Source: Amycolatopsis nalaikhensis (lineage in GTDB: Bacteria > Actinomycetota > Actinomycetes > Mycobacteriales > Pseudonocardiaceae). From it: 64,000 bases of DNA. The stretch is from positions 8,253,501 to 8,317,500 of the forward strand of contig NZ_CP127173.1 of assembly GCF_030264295.1 (NCBI RefSeq). Reading direction: 5' to 3'. Position 1 is the first letter of the stretch; the number at the start of each line of letters is the position of its first letter. The translations under genes and the position numbers were made by a program. Under the pieces are notes generated by a model. It was not told the DNA's origin. It saw nothing but the letters and a program-made list of their open reading frames with translations, and made no database searches. Of this stretch, positions 18,395 to 26,187 are shown one piece after another.

Positions 18395-19102
18395 TCACGG
18401 CCCGGTGGTACCGCCCACGACGGCGTCGCTGCTCGGAGCGGCCTTTTTGCCCCGTTTCGGCTTGGGTTCCGGCGGCACGACACCACGCAGGTCGCCGCCG
18501 TGGTCGTTGACCCGCATGACGAACGGCCGCGTCTCGGTGTAGCGCACCACCGAGATCGACGCCGGGTCGACGACGATGCGCTGGAACGCGTCGAGGTGCT
18601 GGCCGAGCGCGTCGGCGAGGATGGACTTGATCACGTCGCCGTGGCTGCACAGGAGCCAGACGGCGTGGTCACCGTGCTCGGCGGCGATCCGCCGGTCGTG
18701 CGCGCGGACGGCGGCCACCGACCGCGCCTGCATCTGCGCCAGCCCCTCCCCACCGGGGAACACGGCCGCGGAGGCGTGCGCCTGCACGACCCGCCACAGC
18801 GGCTCCTTCGCGAGGTGCTTGAGCTCCCTGCCGGTCCAGTCCCCGTAGTCCACTTCGGACACCCCGGGCTCGACGACCTTCTCCAGCCCCCGCGCGGCGG
18901 CCAGCGGCGCGACGGTCTGCTTGCACCGCAGCATCGGCGACACGACGAGCCCCGAGAGCGGCACGCCGTCGAGGCGTTCGACGAGCTTCTCCGCCTGGGC
19001 GCGCCCGGTGTCGTCGAGGTGCACCTTCGGGGACCGCCCGGCGAGGACGCCGGAGCCGTTGGCCGTCGACTTGCCGTGCCGGACCAGAATGACCGTACTC
19101 AC
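18395..19102 (-). CDS. Histidine phosphatase family protein (phosphoglycerate mutase-like)
   Basis: Histidine phosphatase of the phosphoglycerate mutase fold, about 235 residues. The catalytic histidine is in ILVRHGKSTANG, the second in LLCSHGDVIKSILADALG, with the acidic FPGGEGLAQMQ between. It resembles the actinobacterial MSMEG_4193-type putative phosphomutases, which often have a charged C-terminal tail like the KPKRGKKAAP seen here. GTG at 19102 is chosen because AGGG lies eight bases upstream; a GTG at 19111 is also possible. Substrate unknown. It lies 91 bp upstream of the M3 peptidase on the same strand. Confidence 0.85.
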   Translation of the reverse strand: MSTVILVRHGKSTANGSGVLAGRSPKVHLDDTGRAQAEKLVERLDGVPLSGLVVSPMLRCKQTVAPLAAARGLEKVVEPGVSEVDYGDWTGRELKHLAKEPLWRVVQAHASAAVFPGGEGLAQMQARSVAAVRAHDRRIAAEHGDHAVWLLCSHGDVIKSILADALGQHLDAFQRIVVDPASISVVRYTETRPFVMRVNDHGGDLRGVVPPEPKPKRGKKAAPSSDAVVGGTTGP

Positions 19103-19152
19103 GGGCCCCACCCTACGTGGACACGATCACCGGGCCCGTCCCCACCACAGCC

Positions 19153-19198
19153 GTCGTGAGTGTTGAGGGCGGTTCTAACCGCCCTCAACACTCACGAC
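19153..19198. repeat. 46-bp perfect palindrome (GTCGTGAGTGTT family), copy 1
   Basis: Two 22-base arms pair without mismatch around a CT loop. Apart from one base pair and the loop it is the same sequence as 59509-59554. It stands 50 bp upstream of the phosphatase start and faces no convergent gene, so it is not simply a terminator here. Confidence 0.9.
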
Positions 19199-19587
19199 AG
19201 GCGGCGGCAGGGGCGGCGGGCTCGCGTTGGGTCGGGGGCGCCGAGCCGCTCGGGTGGCGCGGTATCGCCGCGGGCCGGGCGCGAGCGGCCGACTCGGCCC
19301 CGGGACCGCACGGTCATCCGCCGCCTGCGGAGCCCCAACCCCGGCCCCAGGGCGTAGCCGCCCGGGGCCGCAGGGCCATCGGCCGCCTGCGGAGCCCCAG
19401 CCTCGGCCCGAGGGCGTCGCAGCGCGGGGCAGCCGCTCACCGGCCGCCTGCGCGGGCCGCGGGCACCCGGCCCAAGGTCCGCCCCTTACCGCGCGACCGG
19501 CGCGGGCGGCCGACTCGGACCCGGAGGCCGCGCCATCACCGGCCGCCCACTCCGGCGCCGGGCACCCGTGGGCGCGTCTCCCGGCAC
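19199..19587. other. Non-coding GC-rich block between two palindromes
   Basis: About 390 bp with no ORF that looks like a protein in any frame. It contains imperfect direct copies of a CCGCCTGCGGAGCCCC segment at about 19320 and 19383, each followed by a similar GGCCC/AGGGCG stretch. No RNA gene, promoter or known repeat is recognised. It is bounded by the palindromes at 19153-19198 and 19588-19640. Confidence 0.5.
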
Positions 19588-19640
19588 GTCGTGAATGACT
19601 CATTGGGGACCACCCACGTCCCGAATGAGTCATTCGCGAC
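19588..19640. terminator. Long hairpin downstream of uppP
   Basis: Arms of 22 bases (19588-19609 and 19619-19640) containing GAATGACTCATT / AATGAGTCATTC pair with one wobble and one mismatch around a nine-base loop. It lies seven bases past the uppP stop on the minus strand. The outer GTCGTGA start is shared with the 46-bp palindromes, which suggests a related element used as a terminator. Confidence 0.7.
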
Positions 19641-19646
19641 GCCCGA

Positions 19647-20489
19647 TCAGGAGCTGACCGGGCCCGCGTTCGGGTCCAGCGCACCCGTGAAGATCAGCAC
19701 GAACAGCAGCACGCCCAGGACCAGCCGGTACACCACGAACGGCACAAAACTGCGCTTCTTGATGTAGGCCATCAGCCACGCGATCACCAGGTACCCGACG
19801 CCGAACGCGACCAGCGTCGCCAGGATCGTCGGGCCCCACTGGGCGGGGACGCCGCCCGAGCCGATGTCCTTGAGCTTGTACACCCCCGAGCCGAACACCG
19901 CCGGCAGCGCCAGCAGGAACGAGTACTCGGCCGCCTCGGCGCGGGTGTAGCCCAGCAGCAGGCCCGCGCTCGTCGTGCCGCCCGAGCGGGACACCCCCGG
20001 GATCAGGGCCAGGGCCTGCGCGAACCCGAAGCCGAGCCCGTGCGGCACCGTCAGGTCGTCGAGCGTGCGCTCCTGCTTCCCGATCCGGTCGGCGAGCAGC
20101 AGGATCAGGCCGAACACGATGAGCACCGTCGCGGTGATCCGCAGGTCGCGGAACGCGCTGTCGATCTCGTCCTGCAGCAGCAGCCCGAGCACCACGATCG
20201 GCAGGGAGCCGACGATGATCAGCCAGCCGAGGCGGGCGTCCGGGTCGCGGCGCCACTCCGGCTTGGACAGCGAAAAGAACCAGGCCTGCAGGATCCGGCC
20301 GATCTTCTTGCCGAAGTAGAGGATCACCGCGAGCTCGGTGCCGATCTGGGTGACCGCGGTGAACGCCGCGCCCGGGTCGTCCCAGCCGGCCAGCGCCGCG
20401 ACGATCCGCAGGTGCGCGCTCGAGGAGATCGGCAGGAATTCCGTCAGCCCCTGGACGAGGCCGAGGACCAGTGCTTCGAACCAGCCCAC
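19647..20489 (-). CDS. uppP: Undecaprenyl-diphosphate phosphatase
   Basis: Integral membrane enzyme that dephosphorylates undecaprenyl pyrophosphate to recycle the lipid carrier for peptidoglycan; extra copies raise bacitracin resistance. 280 residues, about eight membrane helices, GTG start at 20489. Both signature regions are present: LVQGLTEFLPISSSAHLRI near the N-terminus and LIPGVSRSGGTTSAGLLLG near residue 170. It begins one base after the stop of the LLM oxidoreductase, so the two are co-transcribed. Confidence 0.95.
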   Translation of the reverse strand: MGWFEALVLGLVQGLTEFLPISSSAHLRIVAALAGWDDPGAAFTAVTQIGTELAVILYFGKKIGRILQAWFFSLSKPEWRRDPDARLGWLIIVGSLPIVVLGLLLQDEIDSAFRDLRITATVLIVFGLILLLADRIGKQERTLDDLTVPHGLGFGFAQALALIPGVSRSGGTTSAGLLLGYTRAEAAEYSFLLALPAVFGSGVYKLKDIGSGGVPAQWGPTILATLVAFGVGYLVIAWLMAYIKKRSFVPFVVYRLVLGVLLFVLIFTGALDPNAGPVSS

Positions 20490-20490
20490 G

Positions 20491-21528
20491 TCAGGCCACC
20501 CCCGCCTTTTCGATCGCGTCGGCGGCGGTCCGCAGCGCGGCCGCCGGGTCGGGGCTGAACGGCGACACCGACAGCGTCGTCACGCCGGCCTCGGCGAATT
20601 CGGTCATCTTCTCCGCGATCCGTTCCGTCGGTCCCAGCAGCGACGTCGCGTCGAGGAACGCCGGCGGCACCGCGGCCATCGCGCCCGCGCGGTCGCCCGC
20701 CAGGTACTTCTCCTGCACTTCGGCGGCCTCGGCCTCGAAGCCCATCCGGCAGGCCAGCTGGTTGTAGAAGTTCTTCTCCCGGCTGCCCATGCCGCCGAGG
20801 TAGAGCGCCGCGTAACCGCGGACGGCGTCCGCGCAGGCCTTCCAGTCGTCACCGACGACGAGAGGCACCGTCGGGACGACGTCGAACCCGTCCAGCGACC
20901 GGTCCGCCCGCTCGGCACCGGCGCGGATGTGCGCCAGCTGCTCCCCCGCGTGCGCGGGTGAGAAGAACACCGGCAGCCAGCCGTCGGCGATCTCCCCGGT
21001 CAGCTCCAGGTTCTTCGGGCCGATCGCGGCCAGGTACACCGGGAGGTGCTTGCGCGCGGGCCGGACGGTCAGCCGCAGCGCCTTGCCGGGGCCGTCCGGC
21101 AGCGGCAACGTGAAGTGCTCACCCTCGAACTTCAGCCGTTCCCGCCGCAACGCCGTCCGCACGATCTCGACGTACTCGCGAGTGCGGCCCAGCGGCGACG
21201 TGAACCGCACGCCGTGCCAGCCCTCGGACACCTGCGGGCCGGACACGCCCAGGCCGAGCCGGAACCGCCCGCCCGACAGCGTGTCCAGGGTCGCGGCCGT
21301 CATCGCGGTCATCGCCGGGGTCCGGGCCGGGATCTGCAGCACGGCGGCACCGACGTCGATCCGCGACGTCTGCGCGGCGATCCACGTGAGCACCGTGACG
21401 GCGTCCGAGCCGTAGGCCTCCGCCGCCCACACGACCGCGTAGCCGAGTTCGTCCGCCTGTTTCGCCAGTGCCAGGTTCGCGGGGTCGTTCCCCGCACCCC
21501 AGTAGCCGAGGTTGAGTCCGAGTCGCAC
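20491..21528 (-). CDS. LLM class F420-dependent oxidoreductase
   Basis: Luciferase-like oxidoreductase of 345 residues with a GTG start at 21528. It shows MRLGLNLGYWGAGNDPANLA, AAQTSRIDVGAAVLQIPART, ATLDTLSGGRFRLGLGVSGP and the C-terminal VTTLSVSPFSPD, all typical of actinobacterial F420-dependent family members. It reduces or oxidises an unknown substrate with F420. First gene of a two-gene unit with uppP and divergent from the aldo/keto reductase, 87 bp apart. Confidence 0.9.
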   Translation of the reverse strand: MRLGLNLGYWGAGNDPANLALAKQADELGYAVVWAAEAYGSDAVTVLTWIAAQTSRIDVGAAVLQIPARTPAMTAMTAATLDTLSGGRFRLGLGVSGPQVSEGWHGVRFTSPLGRTREYVEIVRTALRRERLKFEGEHFTLPLPDGPGKALRLTVRPARKHLPVYLAAIGPKNLELTGEIADGWLPVFFSPAHAGEQLAHIRAGAERADRSLDGFDVVPTVPLVVGDDWKACADAVRGYAALYLGGMGSREKNFYNQLACRMGFEAEAAEVQEKYLAGDRAGAMAAVPPAFLDATSLLGPTERIAEKMTEFAEAGVTTLSVSPFSPDPAAALRTAADAIEKAGVA

Positions 21529-21615
21529 GGGGCCAGACCCTAACGGGGGCCCTTGGGCGCGACACGACTCACCTTGGTCAGGTTCGCCGGGGCCCGCCCA
21601 CTAGGCTCGGCGGTC

Positions 21616-22584
21616 GTGGAAAAGCGACTGCTCGGCCGCTCGGGACTGCGCGTCTCGCGGATGGCGCTCGGCACCATGACCTGGGGTGGCGACACCGACG
21701 CGGAGGAAGCGGCCAGCCAGCTGGTCGCCTTCGTCGACGCCGGCGGCACCCTCGTCGACACGGCCGACATCTACGGCGAGGGCGAGAGCGAGCGGGTGCT
21801 CGGCTCGCTGCTCGGCGACCTCGTGCCCCGCGACGACATCGTCCTCGCCACGAAGGCGGTCGCCCGCCGCGACGACGGCCCGTTCGGCGGCGGCGCCTCC
21901 CGCGGCGCGCTGCTCACCGCGCTCGACGGCTCGCTCAAGCGGCTCGGCACCGACCACATCGACCTCTGGCAGCTGCACGCCTGGGACACGTGCGTGCCGC
22001 TCGCCGAGACCCTCGCCGCCCTCGAGCACGCCGTGACCAGCGGAAAGGTCCGTTACGTCGGCGTCTCGAACTACGCGGGCTGGCAGCTGGCCACGGCCGC
22101 CGCCGGCGCTTCGGCGGTCGCGCCGATCATCTCCACCCAGGTCGAGTACTCGCTGCTGGAACGCGGGGTGGACCGCGAAGTCGTCCCGGCCGCCGAGCAC
22201 CACGGCATCGGCCTGCTGCCCTGGGCCCCGCTCGGCCGCGGCGTGCTGACCGGCAAGTACCGCACCGGCACGCCCGCCGACTCGCGCGGCGCGAACAGCG
22301 CGTACGCCGGTTACGTCGAACACCACCGCACCGACCGCGCCGCCCGGATCGTGCAGGCGGTCGCGACCGCCGCCGACGGGCTCGGCACGTCCCCGCTGGC
22401 CGTCGCGCTGGCGTGGGTCCGCGACCGGCCCGGCGTCGTCGCCCCGGTCGTCGGCGCCCGCGACACCGGCCAGCTCACCGGGTCGCTGACCGCGGAGGAG
22501 ATCACCCTCCCGCCCGCGATCCGCTCCGCCCTCGACGACGTCAGCGCCATCGACGTCGGCTACCCGGAACGCTGGCCGCACTAG
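21616..22584 (+). CDS. Aldo/keto reductase
   Basis: NADPH-dependent aldo/keto reductase with a TIM-barrel fold, 322 residues. GTG at 21616 is used because the family N-terminus (EKRLLGRSGLRVSRMALGTM) starts there. The catalytic tetrad is visible: Asp and Tyr in DTADIYGEGESE, Lys in VLATKAV and His in LWQLHAWD. The cofactor end shows GTSPLAVALAWVRDRPGV and a PVVGARDTGQL loop. Substrate unknown. It is followed after 104 bp by a lipoprotein gene. Confidence 0.92.
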   Translation: MEKRLLGRSGLRVSRMALGTMTWGGDTDAEEAASQLVAFVDAGGTLVDTADIYGEGESERVLGSLLGDLVPRDDIVLATKAVARRDDGPFGGGASRGALLTALDGSLKRLGTDHIDLWQLHAWDTCVPLAETLAALEHAVTSGKVRYVGVSNYAGWQLATAAAGASAVAPIISTQVEYSLLERGVDREVVPAAEHHGIGLLPWAPLGRGVLTGKYRTGTPADSRGANSAYAGYVEHHRTDRAARIVQAVATAADGLGTSPLAVALAWVRDRPGVVAPVVGARDTGQLTGSLTAEEITLPPAIRSALDDVSAIDVGYPERWPH

Positions 22585-22688
22585 GTGGCCGCGTCAGGTG
22601 TCTGTTGGGTGACATGCGCGTGACGGCAAGACGATCGTGGAGGATGCTGGTGAGGACCGCCCGTCGAGGGACACCTGGAGGCCGCAAC

Positions 22689-23696
22689 GTGCGTCGGTTC
22701 GCCGCCGTGTCGTGGATCGCGATCCCGCTCGCCGGTGTCCTGGTGCTCTCGGGCTGCTCGTCGGTCAAGTCCGACAGCGACGAGCTGCAGATCGTCGCGA
22801 ACCCCGTGGCGGCGAAACCGGCGGCCTCCCCCGCCGTGACCGTGAAGCCCGCCGGTCAGGTGCTGGCCACCGGAGCCGTGTCGGCGGTGGCCGTCGCCGA
22901 GGGGACCCTCGTCGTCGCCCTCGCTCAACCGCCGTCTTTGCGGCTCTACGACTTGACCGCGCTCGCGTCAGCCCCGGTGAATATGCCGTTATACAGCAAA
23001 GCCGAGAAGCTGACCGTCGCGCCGGGGCGGGTGGAGATCGCCGAGCCGGGTGCCGGGGTCGTGCAGCAGCTGTCGTTGGCGGACCGGAAGCTGACCGAGA
23101 CGAAGACCGGCGGGCAGCCCGCGTCGAGCATCGCCTTCGGTACCGACCGCCTGGTCGCGATGGGGGCGGCGAAGGACATCCAGGTGCTGCCCGCGGCGGG
23201 TCCGGCGCGGACGATCGGCGGGCAGCTCTACAGCGCCGACGACCTGGTCGACACCGGCAAGGGCGTCGTGGTGCTGGACCGGCTGCGGACGGCGGTGTTC
23301 TCCGTGGACGTCGCCGGCGGCACGGTCGGCGAGGGCCTGCGCGCGGGTGACGGGGCCGCGAACGCGGTGGCGGACTCCTACGGCCGGGTGCTGGTGACCG
23401 ACGCGCGCGCGGGCGCGCTGCTCGCGTTCTCGGCCTGGCCGTTGATCCTGCGGCAGCGCTTCCCGGTGCCGGGCGGCGCGTACGGGATCGCCTACGACGC
23501 GCAGCGCAGCCTCGCCTGGGTCACGCTCACCGGGCGCAACGAAGTGGTCGGGTTCGACGTCCGCGGCGGCGAGCCCGTCGAGAAGTACCGGTTCCCCACC
23601 GTGCGCCAGCCGGACTCGGTGGGGGTGGACGAGAAGAGCGGCCGGGTGATCGTCGGCTCGGCCGCCGGAGAAGGGACCCAGGTGATCCAGCCATGA
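22689..23696 (+). CDS. Beta-propeller-like lipoprotein
   Basis: Membrane-anchored extracytoplasmic protein of 335 residues. GTG at 22689 is decided by GGAGG seven bases upstream and by the signal sequence that follows (FAAVSWIAIPLAGVLVLSGC). The lipobox is LSGC. After a short Ala/Pro linker come repeated strands with blade-like spacing (LYDLTALAS, GQLYSADDLVDTG, SYGRVLVTDARAG, YDAQRSLAWVTLTGRNEVVG), resembling YncE/NHL-type propellers. Function unknown. Its stop overlaps the DUF5703 start (ATGA). Confidence 0.85.
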   Translation: MRRFAAVSWIAIPLAGVLVLSGCSSVKSDSDELQIVANPVAAKPAASPAVTVKPAGQVLATGAVSAVAVAEGTLVVALAQPPSLRLYDLTALASAPVNMPLYSKAEKLTVAPGRVEIAEPGAGVVQQLSLADRKLTETKTGGQPASSIAFGTDRLVAMGAAKDIQVLPAAGPARTIGGQLYSADDLVDTGKGVVVLDRLRTAVFSVDVAGGTVGEGLRAGDGAANAVADSYGRVLVTDARAGALLAFSAWPLILRQRFPVPGGAYGIAYDAQRSLAWVTLTGRNEVVGFDVRGGEPVEKYRFPTVRQPDSVGVDEKSGRVIVGSAAGEGTQVIQP

Positions 23697-23917
23697 CGAC
23701 GGTCAGCGAGGCGGTGGTCGAAGGGGATTGGGAGTATCGCCGCCTGCACCTCCCCCCGGGCGTGTCCCGGCGTGCGGCGGCGATCCAGCTCTCCATCCAC
23801 GCGGAGTTCGCGGGCTGGGAACTGCGGACCGTGCGGCTCTACGCCGACGGGACGCGGCGGGTCTGGCTGCGCCGCAAGAAGACCTCGGAAAGCCTGCCCG
23901 GCGCGCTCCCGACCTAG
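23693..23917 (+). CDS. DUF5703 family small protein
   Basis: Small soluble protein of 74 residues. The sequence (WEYRRLHLPPGVSRRAAAIQ then EFAGWELRTVRLYADGTRRV) matches the actinobacterial DUF5703 family, which has no known function. ATG overlaps the stop of the lipoprotein gene by four bases, so the two are translationally coupled; this pairing suggests a joint role. Confidence 0.85.
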   Translation: MTTVSEAVVEGDWEYRRLHLPPGVSRRAAAIQLSIHAEFAGWELRTVRLYADGTRRVWLRRKKTSESLPGALPT

Positions 23918-23926
23918 CCGACGCGG

Positions 23927-24673
23927 TCAGCCGAACACGCGGTTCAGCCAGTCGCCCCAGGCCTTCTCCTCGACGTCGGCCCGCGCGCCGGGCGTGAAGA
24001 CGTGGTGCGCGGCGACCATCGGCCCATGGAAGCCCTGCAGGAACCGGTACATCGCGTCCGGCGTCCGCACGCCCGCGGTCTGCTCGTTCACCGCGTACAC
24101 GACGCCCTCGACCGGGGCCCGGCCGTCGAGGGAGATCCGCACCCGGTCGCCCTCGGCGGGCCGTGCGGGCAAGCCCAGCGCCTCCCCCAGCCGGGACCAG
24201 GCAACGTCCCAATCCGCCACCGGCGGCCCGAACACCGTCACCGGCACCGCCGTCCGCCCGGCGAAGTGCGACACGTACTCGACCAGGGTGCGGAAGAACA
24301 TCGCGCTGCCCGCGGTCATCGCCTCGAACTCGTCTTCCCAGTCGTCGCCGGGCAGGAAGCCGCTCGTCACGCAGCGGATCACGGAGCTGCCGCCGTCACG
24401 GCCCTCGATGAGGAACTCGAACGCGATCCGCCGGCCGTCCGGCTCCGGGTCGCTGCCGTAGACGAGCTTCTCCAGCGGGTCCCACTCCCGGATCCGGTAC
24501 TCCGGCTGGTACCCACCGAACGCGCCGCGGACCACGCCGCCGGCACCGCCCTCGACCTCGTTGCGGCCCATGTACCACGAGTCGATACCCGGCCCGGTCG
24601 CGATCGCGTCCCAGATCTCCTCCGGCGTCGCGGCGACCTCCGCGGTGTCGGCCTGCTCGAACTCACGCCCCAC
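23927..24673 (-). CDS. SRPBCC (AHA1-type) domain protein
   Basis: START-like SRPBCC protein of 248 residues, a fold that binds hydrophobic ligands. The first half has the usual EVAATPEEIWDAIATGPGID, EYRIREWDPLEKLVYG and a VTSGFLPGDDWEDEFEA segment; a second region to residue 248 repeats a weaker version of the fold. GTG start at 24673, preceded by GAGGAGG. It overlaps the upstream ArsR gene by 11 bp. ArsR plus SRPBCC pairs are common in actinomycetes; the regulator probably controls this gene. Confidence 0.85.
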   Translation of the reverse strand: MGREFEQADTAEVAATPEEIWDAIATGPGIDSWYMGRNEVEGGAGGVVRGAFGGYQPEYRIREWDPLEKLVYGSDPEPDGRRIAFEFLIEGRDGGSSVIRCVTSGFLPGDDWEDEFEAMTAGSAMFFRTLVEYVSHFAGRTAVPVTVFGPPVADWDVAWSRLGEALGLPARPAEGDRVRISLDGRAPVEGVVYAVNEQTAGVRTPDAMYRFLQGFHGPMVAAHHVFTPGARADVEEKAWGDWLNRVFG

Positions 24674-25262
24674 GGGTGGCCTCCTCCGGAACGCTCGGGT
24701 GGACGGCGACGACCACGCGGTGCTTGCGACCCTTCTCGGCCGTTTCGTCGTGGTACTTCCCGACCAGCGCGGTGACGGCGGCGGCGAGCTCTTCGGCGAA
24801 CGCGGCACGGTCGGCGGCCGAGGCGAACCGCACCTCGCCGTCGAGGGCGAACGTCGCCACCCGCCGCTCGGCCTTCGCGGCCCCGGTGATCAGCAGGCCG
24901 ACGTCGCGCACCAGCCGTCCGGCGACGGCGAGCAGCCAGCGGGCCGAGAGCCGGTCCGGCGACTGGGCCGGGTCCGGCTGCACCGCGGCCAGCGCCGTCG
25001 GCGAGATGACGTAGGACGACGCCGTCGCCCGCATCATCCGCTCGGTCACGTTGCCCTTGCGCCGTTCCTCGACCAGCTCCACCAGGCCGTGCGCCTCCAG
25101 CGCCCGCAGGTGGTAGTTGACCTTCTGGCGCGGGAGGTCGACCCGCGCGGCCAGCATCGTCGCCGACGCCGGTTCCGCCAGCTCGGCCAGGAGGCGAGCG
25201 CGGATCGGGTCCAGCGACACCTCGGCCGCGGCCGGGTCTTCGATCACCGCCACGGAGTACAT
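24663..25262 (-). CDS. ArsR-type winged-helix regulator
   Basis: Regulator of 199 residues. The N-terminal winged helix (about 17-75) reads LDPIRARLLAELAEPASATM then AARVDLPRQKVNYHLRALEA, the ArsR/HTH_20 pattern. No metal-binding cysteines are present, so a metal sensor role is unlikely. The C-terminal half has a helical ligand or dimer domain (FALDGEVRFASAADRAAFAE). First gene of a two-gene unit with the SRPBCC protein. Confidence 0.87.
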   Translation of the reverse strand: MYSVAVIEDPAAAEVSLDPIRARLLAELAEPASATMLAARVDLPRQKVNYHLRALEAHGLVELVEERRKGNVTERMMRATASSYVISPTALAAVQPDPAQSPDRLSARWLLAVAGRLVRDVGLLITGAAKAERRVATFALDGEVRFASAADRAAFAEELAAAVTALVGKYHDETAEKGRKHRVVVAVHPSVPEEATRGA

Positions 25263-25293
25263 GCGCCCAGCATCCAGCCGAACAAAGAACTTG

Positions 25294-26187
25294 TCAAGAA
25301 CCGTGGTCTTGTCGGTAGCTCGCGTTCACCAGGGCGACGACGCGGGGCAGCACCTGCGCCGCCGCTTCCAGCGGTACGACGTGCCCGACACCGGGAAGCA
25401 CCACGGCGGTCCCGTTGCCGAGCCCACCGACCCACTGCTCGACGTCGGACGCGCGGACGATCCGGTCCCGCTCCCCCACGATCGCCGTCACCGGCAAGCC
25501 GCCGACCTGCGCCAGCGCCGCGTCCCGCGCGTAGGCGTCCAGGGCCGGGCGGAACAGCGAGACGGTGTGCGGCCAGTTGCCGCGGATCATCTTCACGGTC
25601 AGCTCGACCAGGTCCGGGTCGGGGTCGTCGCCGAAGAGCCACCACCGCAGGCCCGCGCTGACCGCCCGGCTGGTGTGCTCGCGCACGACCCCGAACACCT
25701 TCGAGCCGAGCACCGCTTCGAGGTCCCGGGCCAGCTTCCCCAGCGCGTTCGGCCAGGCCGCCGACGCCTCGGCCGCGAGCGTGCCCGACGACGTCGCCAG
25801 CAGCACCAGTCCCGAAACCCGCGCGGCGAACAGATCCGGGTGCCGCTGCGAGAGCGACATGATCGCGAGCCCGCCCATGTCGTGCCCGACCAGCACGATC
25901 CGCCCGTCCGGCACCTCGCCCGCCAGCAGCTCGGCGAGGTCGTCGCCGAGCTGCGCCATCGTCGCGGTGCCGCGGCGCGCCCGCCCGGACCCGCCGTGGC
26001 CGCGCTGGTCGTAGGTCAGCACGGCCACCGGGCCCTCGGCCGCGTCCGGCACCAGCGGCGCGATCCGGCCCCAGCTGCGCTGGTCGAGCGCGTAGCCGTG
26101 GACGAACACCACCGTCACCGGCGCGGCCGGGTCGCCCCTGCGGACCACCTGCAGGGGCGTGCCGTCGGCGAGCGCGAACGCGGTCAT
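25294..26187 (-). CDS. Alpha/beta hydrolase with an aspartate nucleophile elbow
   Basis: Alpha/beta-hydrolase of 297 residues. The oxyanion region is VVFVHGYALDQRSWG. The nucleophile elbow reads VLVGHDMGGLAIM, with Asp where esterases have Ser. Asp nucleophiles are the rule in epoxide hydrolases and haloalkane dehalogenases, so one of those chemistries is more likely than ester cleavage. The acid and base are in VGERDRIV and LPGVGHVVPLE. The tail contacts the M20 gene: its ATG overlaps the M20 stop by one base, so the two are co-translated. Confidence 0.87.
   Translation of the reverse strand: MTAFALADGTPLQVVRRGDPAAPVTVVFVHGYALDQRSWGRIAPLVPDAAEGPVAVLTYDQRGHGGSGRARRGTATMAQLGDDLAELLAGEVPDGRIVLVGHDMGGLAIMSLSQRHPDLFAARVSGLVLLATSSGTLAAEASAAWPNALGKLARDLEAVLGSKVFGVVREHTSRAVSAGLRWWLFGDDPDPDLVELTVKMIRGNWPHTVSLFRPALDAYARDAALAQVGGLPVTAIVGERDRIVRASDVEQWVGGLGNGTAVVLPGVGHVVPLEAAAQVLPRVVALVNASYRQDHGS

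Noticed and set aside
19199..19587. Proline/arginine-rich ORFs in the gene-free block
   Set aside because: Low-complexity translations in every frame, no Shine-Dalgarno, no family resemblance.
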